From Xanthocytophaga flava (GTDB taxonomy: Bacteria; Bacteroidota; Bacteroidia; Cytophagales; 172606-1): DNA of 64,000 nucleotides. Made by a program: the position numbers and the translations under genes. Below are positions 9,379 through 17,793 of the stretch, piece by piece. How positions within the stretch are numbered: position 1 is the first letter of the stretch; the number at the start of each line of letters is the position of its first letter. The stretch spans positions 577,137 to 641,136 of the forward strand of contig JASJOS010000005.1 in the NCBI GenBank assembly GCA_030068525.1. Direction: 5' to 3'. The notes beneath the pieces are model-generated. The model was not told the origin of the DNA, searched no databases, and was given only the letters and a program-made list of their open reading frames with translations.

Positions 9379-9699
9379 TCGTTGACAATTAAAATAGGTG
9401 ATTAAAAATAAATAATGAGACGTTATTTCTGATTTAGCAAAATATACTTTCCCGAAAAATAGGGTCACCTTTTGTTTTTACACAGAAAGGGACGCAAAAT
9501 AAAAAGATAATCCCATAAAAAACAATGTTTTTTGTAAATCATATAGGTGTTTATTGTGGATAATTTACAGGTTTTTGCATAGAAAGAATACGATTTCATA
9601 CCCGGACTATTATCTTTGCGAAACAAATACTACCAATGGACACATCCATTCGTACTATTTTTGATATCAGCCTGATTATAGTCAAATCCGAAACTTTAT
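9379..9699. other. Divergent intergenic region of ppiD-like gene and pheS
   Basis: About 320 bases, A/T-rich, no gene seen. It must carry promoters for both neighbours; a -7 box for pheS is at 9611-9618. Confidence 0.6.
9611..9618 (+). promoter_or_regulatory. Bacteroidota -7 promoter element of pheS
   Basis: TATCTTTG matches TAnnTTTG, 81 bases before the pheS ATG. No good -33 element found. Confidence 0.45.
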
Positions 9700-10740
9700 A
9701 TGTTAGACCGCATTAAGGACATTCGACAACAGATCGAAGACGCCCAAATTGATTCTGCCGACCAACTGGAACAATTCCGGATGGCTTATATAAGCCGAAA
9801 AAGTGTAATTGCCGAATTGTTTGAAGGCATGAAAACCATTCCTGCAGAAGATCGCCGGGCAATGGGAGCAGAATTAAATACACTTAAGAATCTGGCTGAA
9901 AATAAGTTTAAGGAAAAGCAGGCGTGGATTGAAGAGCAAAGCTTATCCGCTCAACAAGCAGCACCTGTTGATCTTACATTGCCTGTATATCCTAACGAAC
10001 TAGGGTCCGTGCATCCATTGACACTAGTACGTAATCGTATTATAGAGATCTTTGGCAGAATGGGATTTGCGGTTGCGGATGGCCCTGAAATTGAGGATGA
10101 CTGGCACAACTTTGCAGCGCTGAACTTTGCTGAAAATCACCCTGCCCGTGAAATGCAGGACACGTTTTTTATTCGTAAAACAGACAATCCAGCAGATGAC
10201 CTATTATTACGGACACATACATCGGGTGTGCAAGTACGTTTGATGGAGAAACAAAAACCGCCTATCCGTGCTATTATGCCGGGTCGTGTGTATCGCAATG
10301 AAGCTATTTCAGCCAGAGCACATTGTTTCTTTCATCAAGTAGAAGGTCTTTATATAGATACTAATGTTAGTTTTCGCGATTTAAAAAATACTCTTTATTA
10401 TTTCGTGAAGGAGATGTTTGGCAATGATGTGAAGGTGCGTTTCCGTGCTTCTTATTTCCCATTCACAGAGCCAAGTGCTGAAATGGATATATCTTGTCTT
10501 ATTTGTAAAGGAGATGGTTGCCAGATGTGTAAGCATACAGGTTGGGTAGAAATTCTGGGTTCAGGTATGGTTGATCCAAATGTTCTTACCAACTGTGGCA
10601 TTGATGCTGAGAAATATACCGGATTTGCTTTTGGTATGGGTATCGAACGGATTACAAACTTATTATATCAGGTACGGGATCTGCGTTTATTCAGCGAAAA
10701 CGATATACGCTTCCTGCGACAGTTTGGAGGAATCAGTTAA
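9700..10740 (+). CDS. pheS: Phenylalanine--tRNA ligase alpha subunit
   Basis: PheS is the catalytic subunit of the alpha2beta2 enzyme that charges tRNA-Phe. The 346-residue product has an N-terminal coiled coil (1-90), the conserved HPLTLVRNRIIEIFGRMGF, class II motif 2 (PGRVYRNEAISARAH, then HQVEGLYID) and motif 3 (FGMGIERITNLLY). A four-cysteine loop (CLICKGDGCQMC, about 265-276) sits where many non-enteric PheS proteins have one. Length is normal. The beta subunit gene pheT is not adjacent. A promoter box lies upstream and a strong terminator downstream, so it is transcribed alone. Confidence 0.97.
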   Translation: MLDRIKDIRQQIEDAQIDSADQLEQFRMAYISRKSVIAELFEGMKTIPAEDRRAMGAELNTLKNLAENKFKEKQAWIEEQSLSAQQAAPVDLTLPVYPNELGSVHPLTLVRNRIIEIFGRMGFAVADGPEIEDDWHNFAALNFAENHPAREMQDTFFIRKTDNPADDLLLRTHTSGVQVRLMEKQKPPIRAIMPGRVYRNEAISARAHCFFHQVEGLYIDTNVSFRDLKNTLYYFVKEMFGNDVKVRFRASYFPFTEPSAEMDISCLICKGDGCQMCKHTGWVEILGSGMVDPNVLTNCGIDAEKYTGFAFGMGIERITNLLYQVRDLRLFSENDIRFLRQFGGIS

Positions 10741-10780
10741 GATATCCTAATAAATAAAGAATCTCCTGAATTCTTACAGA

Positions 10781-10820
10781 TAAGCGTGATGCCACTTATG
10801 GTATCACGCTTACTTTTTTT
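10781..10820 (+). terminator. Rho-independent terminator of pheS
   Basis: A 10-bp perfect stem (10781-10790 with 10803-10812, TAAGCGTGAT/ATCACGCTTA), part-paired loop, then a run of T, 41 bases past the pheS stop. Confidence 0.9.
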
Positions 10821-10898
10821 TAGCTTACGGCATCTACATAAAAATATAGTCAGCTTGATGCTTACTATATGAACATTTTTTAACAATATACCGATTCT

Positions 10899-11660
10899 AT
10901 GATACCCATTATTTTTGGTGTGCTGGTGGCGATAATTGGAGGTTACTGGTGGACACAAGTCCGAACGAAACCTGTTAGTAAACAAACACTTTCTCTAAAT
11001 GATACTATCCTGGAGAAAAACTTTGAGTACTACAGACAACTGGCACCTGACAAGAAACAGGTATTTAATCTGAGGGTAGCCACATTTTTACAAGAAAAAG
11101 AATTTATCTCACGTGGTAAACTGGAGATCACTGAGGAAATGAAAATATTGATAGCGGCCTGTGCTGTGCAACTGACATTTGGTCTCTCACCTGTGTATCT
11201 ATCCCATTTTAACACGATTATTTTGTATCCTGACAAATATTATTCACTGCTTAACCGGGATTATCATGTAGGCGAAGTAAATGCAGGAGGGATCATCGTA
11301 TTATCCTGGAAACATTTTGTGGAAGGCTATTTTTATCCAACGGATGCCCTCAATGTAGGCTTGCATGAAATGGCACATGCACTATTACTCGAAAACCGTC
11401 AATATGGTGAAGACTTCCTGGCACCAGAACATGTACAGGAGTTTTTTTTACAGGCTAAGGTGGAATATAGGAAGATACAGTCAGGAGAGGAATCTGTGTT
11501 GCGAAAATATGCAGGTACAAATGTTGCCGAGTTATTTGCGGTAGCCGTTGAAACATTCTTTGAGAATCCAACAGAAATGTTGTCTGAGGCCCCCTTGTTG
11601 TATAATTCTATGGCTGATCTATTAAATCAGGACCCGCTTCACAGACAAGTGGCGGCTTAA
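10899..11660 (+). CDS. MtfA-like (M90) zinc-dependent peptidase with N-terminal membrane helix
   Basis: The 253-residue product has a membrane helix at 1-18 (MIPIIFGVLVAIIGGYWW), then an MtfA-like peptidase domain. The zinc site is HEMAH at 156-160 with a third ligand likely at E211 (ELFAVAVETFFE), as in E. coli MtfA. Enteric MtfA cleaves short substrates and binds the Mlc repressor; Bacteroidota members with a membrane anchor have no proven target. It follows the pheS terminator by about 80 bases and has its own transcription unit. Confidence 0.8.
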   Translation: MIPIIFGVLVAIIGGYWWTQVRTKPVSKQTLSLNDTILEKNFEYYRQLAPDKKQVFNLRVATFLQEKEFISRGKLEITEEMKILIAACAVQLTFGLSPVYLSHFNTIILYPDKYYSLLNRDYHVGEVNAGGIIVLSWKHFVEGYFYPTDALNVGLHEMAHALLLENRQYGEDFLAPEHVQEFFLQAKVEYRKIQSGEESVLRKYAGTNVAELFAVAVETFFENPTEMLSEAPLLYNSMADLLNQDPLHRQVAA

Positions 11661-12118
11661 CCCTCTCAACAAGGAAGAATACATTGATCAACATAATTGA
11701 GATAGATATGTCTTTTCAAATCTTAGCTAGAAGTTTGCACTAACCTGAAGTTCAATAAATCTGAACAATCCTCAGCCATCAACCGGTAAATAGCTCGACA
11801 CAACAAACAACTGTCTTACAGGTTAGATTTGATAATTACCTGCATGCAGTTTGAGTTTGTGGTTAACTAGAACTTAGGTTAAAATAAAAAATAACTGGAG
11901 TTCAGGTTAATTGTCTGTGCAACCAGAACTCCAGTTGAAACTCAACTTGTGGTGAGTTATGTACAAACTAAGAATTGACCGGAGTTGGGATCCAAAGCAA
12001 AACTGATGGAAATAAAACGTAGTTTATTTGTAAGTCACACACATTGTCTTGGCTTTTCTAAAAAACAGGTTACGGTCAACTATGCGCAACTAAGAATCTT
12101 TCCCAACAAAAGCATATA
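11661..12118. other. Noncoding stretch with degenerate inverted repeats
   Basis: No gene is convincing here. The stretch carries several related copies of a motif close to AACTGGAGTTCAGGTT: near 11742 (AACCTGAAGTTC, reverse sense), 11862 (ACTAGAACTTAGGTT), 11893-11908, 11921-11936 (reverse sense) and a weaker one near 11976. It lies between convergent genes, so it is not needed as a promoter for either. Confidence 0.55.
11893..11936. repeat. Hairpin-forming inverted repeat
   Basis: AACTGGAGTTCAGGTT at 11893-11908 pairs with 11921-11936 over 16 bp with one mismatch, leaving a 12-base loop. There is no T run on either side, which argues against a simple terminator. Confidence 0.75.
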
Positions 12119-12703
12119 TTATAGCTTATGTTCTTCTATTAACGCTGTTGAGAGATTGAATTTTTGTTTAAAGAACATAACAAACCTTTGAATAATGTAG
12201 TATGCAAGGATTCCAAATGCAAAGCCTGCCAGCATACCACAAATTGAACCAATAAATACTGAGGTTCCAATATCCCACCAATATAAGAAAGTATTTAGTA
12301 TACCTAAGCCAACACCACCACATACCAATCCTCCCAATGTGGATGTAATAACAAGAAGCGTCTTAAATCCTTTCGCGAAAGATTTTTGATGTAAGCCTAC
12401 AAGAATAGAGGTAGACAAAATGCCAAAAGAGACTAGGGCAAATGCAGCGACAAGTCCTACAATAGTTAGTACAATCCCAGCTCCAATACAAACCAATATG
12501 AATACAATTAATAGAATAATAGCACCGAAAATACCTGGCGCAAAGTCATCTTCAACATAGCCAAGATCATTTGTAGCCGTGTGTAAAGAATCTGCTTGTA
12601 CAGATTGTGTTATGTGGGTAGTTGTATCTGCTATTTGAGCAAGTGTTGGTGTTGCTATCAATACAAAAAGTAAAATAGCAAATAGAAAGAGGGTAGGTTT
12701 CAT
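12119..12703 (-). CDS. Predicted membrane protein of unknown function with signal peptide
   Basis: I do not recognise a family. Starting at 12703, the 194-residue product has a signal peptide (MKPTLFLFAILLFVLIATPTLAQ), a short polar part rich in T, D and S (about 24-52), and four hydrophobic segments spanning about 53-170, with many glycines (IGAGIVLTIVGL, GGLVCGGVGLGIL). The C-terminus is basic then acidic. The open frame reaches 12823, but that extension has no sense and the signal peptide fixes the start. It is convergent to nothing on its 3' side except the repeat-bearing stretch. Confidence 0.7.
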   Translation of the reverse strand: MKPTLFLFAILLFVLIATPTLAQIADTTTHITQSVQADSLHTATNDLGYVEDDFAPGIFGAIILLIVFILVCIGAGIVLTIVGLVAAFALVSFGILSTSILVGLHQKSFAKGFKTLLVITSTLGGLVCGGVGLGILNTFLYWWDIGTSVFIGSICGMLAGFAFGILAYYIIQRFVMFFKQKFNLSTALIEEHKL

Positions 12704-12860
12704 TCGTATTGATTGGGTGAGTATAACTGCCATTTTACTAAAAATTACCAGAATTGTAAAGATATATTTGGAATCATATACATATCTTCCTAAAGGATAG
12801 AGGCAAAAAAATAGAATAAACACTTTATCTTCGTTTATCAGTAACCAATCACCTATAACT

Positions 12861-13724
12861 ATGCAACTTTACATTCGTCGATCCACTTATGCACTAGCGT
12901 TCATAAGTCTTGTCACACTATGGTCCTGTAAACGGACACCTGTATCTCCTCAGACATCCTGTGACTACCCTGCTATTACTACCTCGTCACTCCATTTGAT
13001 AATGGGAAATCCTTCTGGTGCAAAAAAAGACGAAAGTCAGGGTGACAATTACCTGATGGAAAAAACACAGTATGCTCTTTCCTATAATCGTAGTCAGTTA
13101 ATATCCAACTGGGCTGCATGGCACCTTGGCAGTGAAGATATTGGCAGTGCAGACCGCCAGGATGATTTCAAACCAGACGCAAGCTTGCCTTCCGGCTGGG
13201 ATGCTGCTAAACCAAATGACTATAGCGGTTCCGGATTTGATCGGGGACATCTGTGTCCAAGTGCTGACCGTACTGCTACTCAAGCGGACAACTCAGCGAC
13301 CTTTTTAATGACGAATATGGTTCCTCAATCACCTGATCTGAATCGTAATACCTGGGAGTCACTTGAAAGCTATTGTAGAGATTTAGTGCAACAAGGCAAT
13401 GAACTATATATCTATGCTGGCACATTCGGTTCCGGTGGTACAGGATCAAATGGTACTGCTACCAAAGTAAAAGATAAGATAACAGTTCCTGAAGCCTGCT
13501 GGAAAGTGCTGATTGTCCTTCCCAAAGGAGATGATGATGTCAAAAGAGTGACCAAAACTACTCAGACTATTGCCATCTGGGTTCCTAATAATCAGGATCT
13601 GGATAATAGCTGGAAAGCATATGCTGTATCAGTGGATGAAGTGGAGCAGAAAACAGGCTATGATTTCTTTAATCATTTACCGGTTTGTATCCAGGAAGTG
13701 ATTGAAAAACCTGTTTTTCAGTAA
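12861..13724 (+). CDS. Lipoprotein DNA/RNA non-specific endonuclease (NucA/EndoG type)
   Basis: This is a beta-beta-alpha-metal nuclease that cuts DNA and RNA without sequence preference. The 287-residue product has a lipoprotein signal (LVTLWSC, lipid cysteine C23), so it is attached to an envelope membrane. The catalytic block is DRGHLCPSADR at 127-137 with general base H130, then the magnesium-binding and structural block TNMVPQSPDLNRNTWESLE with N152, N161, W165 and E169. The family length is normal. No immunity-like small gene is adjacent, which fits nutrient scavenging more than a toxin. A TATCTTCG box near 12827 resembles the -7 promoter element with one change. Confidence 0.9.
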   Translation: MQLYIRRSTYALAFISLVTLWSCKRTPVSPQTSCDYPAITTSSLHLIMGNPSGAKKDESQGDNYLMEKTQYALSYNRSQLISNWAAWHLGSEDIGSADRQDDFKPDASLPSGWDAAKPNDYSGSGFDRGHLCPSADRTATQADNSATFLMTNMVPQSPDLNRNTWESLESYCRDLVQQGNELYIYAGTFGSGGTGSNGTATKVKDKITVPEACWKVLIVLPKGDDDVKRVTKTTQTIAIWVPNNQDLDNSWKAYAVSVDEVEQKTGYDFFNHLPVCIQEVIEKPVFQ

Positions 13725-14206
13725 AATATATAAATACTTTAAACGTGAGGTGTCTGCATTCTTGATTGTATAGAGTTCTATATAAACTCTCTTCAGATAG
13801 ATCAAGGCCCCTTACAGATTAACTGAGAGAGATTGCGTCTTATTCATATTTTATTTTGTCTGTGCGTATAATTCACGGCAAACTATTTTCAGAGTACGCA
13901 AGGCCGATCCATTGATCTATGAACAAATTGTATATAACTCCAATCACTTTTTATTTTGATCAGAATTCCGATCATTTTTTAGTTTGCGCATCATTCACAG
14001 CAAAAATAAAATCTGATCGGAATTCACCGCAAATTTTTTCTTGCCGTGAATAAAACACAAAGATAAAACTCATCGTAAATCCAATAATTGATGAGCAGAT
14101 AAGTCATTAGCTAAAATTTGGGATGAATCATTCTGAAAATAATTTTCTGGTTAAGAAATAAAATATTTCTTTGTTACTCTATACCCATTTACTACAAAGA
14201 GATCTC
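13725..14206. other. Noncoding stretch with nested inverted and direct repeats
   Basis: No gene is supported. Copies of ATTCACnGCAAA lie at 13871, 13993 and 14022, with a reverse copy at 14041-14051. A palindrome-like TGATCAGAATTCCGATCA is at 13958-13975, and its arm GAATTCCGATCA pairs again with 14014-14025. Confidence 0.6.
13873..14050. repeat. Nested inverted repeat
   Basis: Outer arms TTCACGGCAA (13873-13882) and TTGCCGTGAA (14041-14050) enclose inner arms GAATTCCGATCA (13963-13974) and TGATCGGAATTC (14014-14025). Both pairs are perfect. The nesting could fold into an RNA or mark a decayed element. Confidence 0.55.
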
Positions 14207-15076
14207 ATGCAAAAGTTTCTTACATTATACCTGATACTTACTTCATTTATTACATATGCTCAACAAGGAACTATCAAAGAGAGCCTTAAGTTAAAAAGTA
14301 CTGTACTTGGAAGGGAAGTCGAATATTCCATCTACCTCCCGGCGGATTATGATAAAAGCAATCGCCGTTACCCTGTCTTGTATCTTTTACATGGACTAGG
14401 AGATGATGAAACTGGCTGGATACAGGCTGGCGAAGTACAGTCTATTGCAGATAAGACTATAAATAATGGGGATGCTCCTGCTATGATTATTGTAATGCCT
14501 GATGCAGGTAAAACATGGTATATGAATAGTGCAGATGGTAAAAATAACTATGAAGATTTTTTTATTCGTGAGTTGATACCTCATATTGAAACATCGTATC
14601 GCATACGGGCCACTAAAGGGTTCAGAGGTATTGCCGGATTATCAATGGGTGGTTTTGGCACCTTGTTACTGGCGACTAAACATCCTGACCTGTTCGCTGC
14701 CGCAGCTCCTTTGAGTGGTGCTGTGTTTACTGATACAGATGCAGTAACTATGGCCGATTCAGAATGGGCAAGACGCTTCACTGTAAATTTTCCGCAAACA
14801 CTAAAAGGTAAAGATCGTCTGACAGATCATTGGTATAAAAACTCTATTCCAAAAATCATTGAGACTACGCCTGTTGAGCTACTTAAGTCAATCCGTTACT
14901 ATATTGATTGTGGTGATGATGACCATTTGATAAAACAGAACATGGCACTACATGCCCTGCTCATTGACAAAGGCATTCCTCATGAGTTTCGGGTTAGAGA
15001 TGGCGCCCATACATGGATCTACTGGCGTACAGCTCTGCCCGAAGTGTTGAAGTTTGTTGGAGCGAGTTTCCGTTAA
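14207..15076 (+). CDS. Secreted esterase of the alpha/beta-hydrolase esterase D-like family
   Basis: The 289-residue product has signal peptide MQKFLTLYLILTSFITYA. The hydrolase core shows the oxyanion motif LHGLGDDETGW, nucleophile S146 in GIAGLSMGGFG, an acid at D237 or D238 in IDCGDDDHL, and H268 in DGAHTWIYW. This pattern is that of feruloyl/acetylxylan esterases and S-formylglutathione-hydrolase-like proteins; export and the DGAHTW ending favour a carbohydrate esterase. The start at 14207 is chosen for the signal peptide over an ATG-free reading from 14171. The 3' end overlaps the next, convergent gene by four bases. Confidence 0.85.
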   Translation: MQKFLTLYLILTSFITYAQQGTIKESLKLKSTVLGREVEYSIYLPADYDKSNRRYPVLYLLHGLGDDETGWIQAGEVQSIADKTINNGDAPAMIIVMPDAGKTWYMNSADGKNNYEDFFIRELIPHIETSYRIRATKGFRGIAGLSMGGFGTLLLATKHPDLFAAAAPLSGAVFTDTDAVTMADSEWARRFTVNFPQTLKGKDRLTDHWYKNSIPKIIETTPVELLKSIRYYIDCGDDDHLIKQNMALHALLIDKGIPHEFRVRDGAHTWIYWRTALPEVLKFVGASFR

Positions 15077-15402
15077 TGAATAACTCCACTGGGAAGGCTA
15101 TGAATAAGAAAGACACTGATATTGGCATGGTCAGTCCGGATATACATATGCCCGGTTTGTAGGAATTTCTGGTATAGCTCAGGGTGTTTTTCAGGTACAT
15201 GCAGATAGCGTAAGATTCTACCTGCATCTGCATTGAGTATTTGTTGCTTTTCAAAAGCATATTCTGGATTGAATACATAGATGTGATCGCCATCCGGTGT
15301 CTTTTCTATACCACAATAGATTTTGTTATTTGAATAAAAGTCTGATTCAACAACAGAAATGTCTATTGAATCAAAAATGAGGTCATAGGTAATAGCTTCC
15401 AT
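15073..15402 (-). CDS. Hypothetical protein, 109 residues
   Basis: I do not recognise this family. The product begins MEAITYDLIFDSIDISVVESD, is soluble and acidic, and has no signal peptide or membrane helix. A middle phrase (CGIEKTPDGDHIYVFNPEYAF) suggests a small alpha/beta fold. It reads as a real gene because residue use is balanced and the ATG at 15402 is well placed. It converges on the esterase gene with a four-base overlap. Confidence 0.55.
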   Translation of the reverse strand: MEAITYDLIFDSIDISVVESDFYSNNKIYCGIEKTPDGDHIYVFNPEYAFEKQQILNADAGRILRYLHVPEKHPELYQKFLQTGHMYIRTDHANISVFLIHSLPSGVIH

Positions 15403-15668
15403 GGATTACGCTTTAAGAGGTAAAGATTTATGTGTCTGTTGACAGATAGTAAATTACAAAATAGAAAAGCAAAGTAGATTATTTCCTATCAATAATTTTT
15501 GGCTCCTGGTCTATCGTGAAAAATATGATTAGCAATAAACTAGTGCCTACTCCAGTAAATCCATGTTTCTACAAAAGTTAATTCCTGATTCCTGACTTCT
15601 CAAAAATTTGGTCTAACTTTCGCACTCATATCTTGTCAGGTAGATGAGTATGTTGATAAAGAGATTTA

Positions 15669-16496
15669 TTGTGTGTGACTCAGAACTTTATTCCTTTGAA
15701 CAATTCTTCATCTCATCTCAGAACAGTCCATGTGACTCGTTATGTTACGCCATTACGGGAAGGAGGCTCATTACCTGCCTTGGTAGAAGCAGACGATGAC
15801 TTTCTGTATGTACTTAAATTTCGGGGAGCCGGACAGGGTGTAAAGGCACTTATTGCAGAATTGATTGGAGGTGAACTAGCAAGAGCATTAGGCATGCGTA
15901 TACCAGAAATTGTGTATGCTACTATAGACCCTGCTTTAAGTAGAACAGAACCAGACGAGGAAATTCAGGATCTGCTTCGGGCTAGTGACACCGGATTAAA
16001 TCTGGCAGTACATTATCTTTCTGGAGCCATTACATTTGATCCTGTAGTCAATACAGTAGAACCGTATCTGGCTTCCAAAATTGTGTGGCTGGACTGTCTG
16101 ATTACCAATGTGGACCGAACTGCCCGTAATACCAATATGTTGATTTGGCATAAAGAACTGTGGCTGATAGATCATGGTGCATCTCTATACTTTCATCATT
16201 CTGGCCAGAATTGGGAAGAGCATAGCCGAAAACCTTTTACTCAGGTAAAAGATCATGTACTATTACCAAAAGCCTCCAAACTGGAAAAAATAGACACAGA
16301 AGTTAAGTCAATATTAACTTCGGAACGAATACACTCTATTGTTGGGTTAGTTCCGGATATATGGCTTACCGGAGGATCAGCTTTTATCTCTGCTGATGAA
16401 GAACGTGATATGTATATCCAGTTTTTAGAAACAAGACTTGCCTCATCAGAAATTTTTGTCAAGGAAGCACAACATGCAAGAGAAGCACTTATTTGA
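15669..16496 (+). CDS. HipA-like kinase (HipA_2 type)
   Basis: The product (about 275 residues) belongs to the compact HipA-like kinases, relatives of the HipA toxin kinase without its N-terminal domain. Visible kinase parts: a beta-strand lysine K50 in LYVLKFRGAG, catalytic loop NVDRTARNTNML with D149 and N154, and metal-binding D168 in WLIDHGASL. There is no ATG; the frame opens after a stop at 15657, so the start is TTG 15669, GTG 15675 or later, before the conserved VTRYVTPLREGGS. The gene overlaps the DUF3037 gene by 23 bases. These two families are repeatedly found side by side. Whether the pair is a toxin-antitoxin or a signalling unit is not known. Confidence 0.75.
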   Translation: MCVTQNFIPLNNSSSHLRTVHVTRYVTPLREGGSLPALVEADDDFLYVLKFRGAGQGVKALIAELIGGELARALGMRIPEIVYATIDPALSRTEPDEEIQDLLRASDTGLNLAVHYLSGAITFDPVVNTVEPYLASKIVWLDCLITNVDRTARNTNMLIWHKELWLIDHGASLYFHHSGQNWEEHSRKPFTQVKDHVLLPKASKLEKIDTEVKSILTSERIHSIVGLVPDIWLTGGSAFISADEERDMYIQFLETRLASSEIFVKEAQHAREALI

Positions 16497-16857
16497 GTAC
16501 GCCGTAATTCGCGTCGTACCTCGTGTGGAACGCGAAGAATTTCTTAATGTAGGCGTTATTGTTTATTGTTCAGCAGAAGGATTTCTGCAAACTATGTTTG
16601 AAATAAATCCAGAGAGATTAAAAGCGTTTGTCTGTCAGGTTGAAATACAAGAACTGGAAGAGAGACTTACTGCCTTTGCTCAGATATGTAAAGGAGGCAA
16701 GCAAGGAGGTCCCATTGGCCTGCTTCCAATAGCTTCCCGCTTTCGATGGCTTACAGCAACCCGAAGTACAGTAGTACAAACATCACCTGTACATCCTGGA
16801 TTTTGTGTGAATGCCCAGGAAACACTTCTTCGATTATTTGCTCAACTGGTACAGTAG
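16474..16857 (+). CDS. DUF3037 domain protein
   Basis: The 127-residue product starts MQEKHLFEYAVIRVVPRVER, the usual DUF3037 N-terminus, followed by EEFLNVGVIVYC. No catalytic motif is obvious. The conserved arginines (ASRFRWLTATRSTVVQTSPVH) are typical of the family. It overlaps the upstream HipA-like kinase gene by 23 bases, implying coupled translation and joint action. The frame extends upstream to 16438 but the N-terminus fits 16474. Confidence 0.85.
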   Translation: MQEKHLFEYAVIRVVPRVEREEFLNVGVIVYCSAEGFLQTMFEINPERLKAFVCQVEIQELEERLTAFAQICKGGKQGGPIGLLPIASRFRWLTATRSTVVQTSPVHPGFCVNAQETLLRLFAQLVQ

Positions 16858-16898
16858 ATCTCTGTTATATTTATTTTATTGTTTGAAATAAAGAAAAA

Positions 16899-16942
16899 AT
16901 AGAGCCTAAAGCGACCCACTATTCCGAATTTAGGCTCTTTAT
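16899..16942. terminator. Bidirectional terminator
   Basis: Stem AGAGCCTAAA (16901-16910) with TTTAGGCTCT (16929-16938), A run before and T run after, between the DUF3037 gene and the convergent gene ending at 16972. Confidence 0.85.
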
Positions 16943-16971
16943 TGTATAGGTTCAATCAAAAAATATATAGG

Positions 16972-17241
16972 TTAACTAACCTGATTGAGTAAGAGATTTA
17001 TTCCACTTAGAACAGATTCACTTTCATCTGATAGTACCTCTGCTCTGCATCTGAATCGTTCCAGAAATGAAATCAAAAAATCGGATTCTATAGAACCCGA
17101 TACATTCTTTATGCGCAAAATCCGATCACAGTCGGTCAGGTCGAAATTGGCTTTATAATCAGGGAAATGATGATGGATTTGGTATATCAGCCAATCTGCA
17201 TGCTCTGTGGTTGTAATATTGGTTTTAAATACTTCGACCAT
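16972..17241 (-). CDS. Small conserved-looking hypothetical protein, 89 residues
   Basis: No family is named with confidence. The product begins MVEVFKTNITTTEHADWLIY and continues with IHHHFPDYKANFDLTDCDRILRI, the kind of ferredoxin-like alpha/beta small protein often seen in Bacteroidota. It has no signal peptide. It lies 14 bases after the DoxX gene and should be in its operon. The trio PhnB-like, DoxX, and this gene share strand, but a hairpin separates the first from the other two. Confidence 0.65.
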   Translation of the reverse strand: MVEVFKTNITTTEHADWLIYQIHHHFPDYKANFDLTDCDRILRIKNVSGSIESDFLISFLERFRCRAEVLSDESESVLSGINLLLNQVS

Positions 17242-17255
17242 AAAGTAGTGTTTGG

Positions 17256-17657
17256 TTAAAGTTGAGGAGCATACGTTGCTGTTTCACCTTTTGCTACTTC
17301 CTGAAGCTTATGATAAAAAATATAGGAACCAGCAACAAGTAAGATCGGTATAAATATAAATATCCAGGTAGATGCTGGGTCCCCATTACTAATATGAGAA
17401 TATAAGGCTCCCAGTAGATCAAATGTCAATCCGGCATACGCCCATTCTTTAATCCTGGGATAACCGGGAATCAGTATTGCTATAATACCTAGTAGTTTGG
17501 CAACTCCCAGAAAAGGGACAATGTAGGCCGGATATCCTAATTTTGTAACATAGGCTACTGCCTCGGGTGCAGAAATGGCATCAAAGATGGAACCTAGGCC
17601 TAACATCGCTACCATGATACCAGTAATAACCCAGTAAATAATCTTTAGCTTTTTCAT
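17256..17657 (-). CDS. DoxX-like family membrane protein
   Basis: The 133-residue product has four membrane helices: about 5-23, 46-66, 72-90 and 95-115. The phrases AYVTKLGYPAYIVPFLGVAKLLGI and AYAGLTFDLLGALYSH are typical of the DoxX_2 subgroup. DoxX proteins were first found in thiosulfate:quinone oxidoreductases, but most small DoxX-like proteins have no proven role. It is the first gene of a two-gene unit with the 89-residue protein. Confidence 0.85.
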   Translation of the reverse strand: MKKLKIIYWVITGIMVAMLGLGSIFDAISAPEAVAYVTKLGYPAYIVPFLGVAKLLGIIAILIPGYPRIKEWAYAGLTFDLLGALYSHISNGDPASTWIFIFIPILLVAGSYIFYHKLQEVAKGETATYAPQL

Positions 17658-17704
17658 ACGCTACATCTGTTAAGGTTTGTGATTGGAATTTATACATGAA
17701 AGAA

Positions 17705-17734
17705 GCTTTCGTACAAAAAAGGTTGTACGAAAGC
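17705..17734 (-). terminator. Hairpin between PhnB-like and DoxX genes
   Basis: A 12-bp perfect stem (GCTTTCGTACAA/TTGTACGAAAGC), loop of six, with a weak T-rich tail on the minus strand. It could end or attenuate transcription from the PhnB-like gene into doxX. Confidence 0.65.
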
Positions 17735-17793
17735 AAAGGAAATCGATTTAAAAGCTTAGCACAGTTGTAGTAGCAATCTGGTTGATAGTAATC

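Noticed and set aside
11661..12118. Insertion sequence remnant
   Set aside because: The inverted repeats are short and there is no transposase frame, even broken, between them, and no target duplication seen.
12861..13724. Nuclease as a secreted toxin with immunity gene
   Set aside because: No small immunity-like gene is beside it and it has a lipoprotein signal without a delivery domain.
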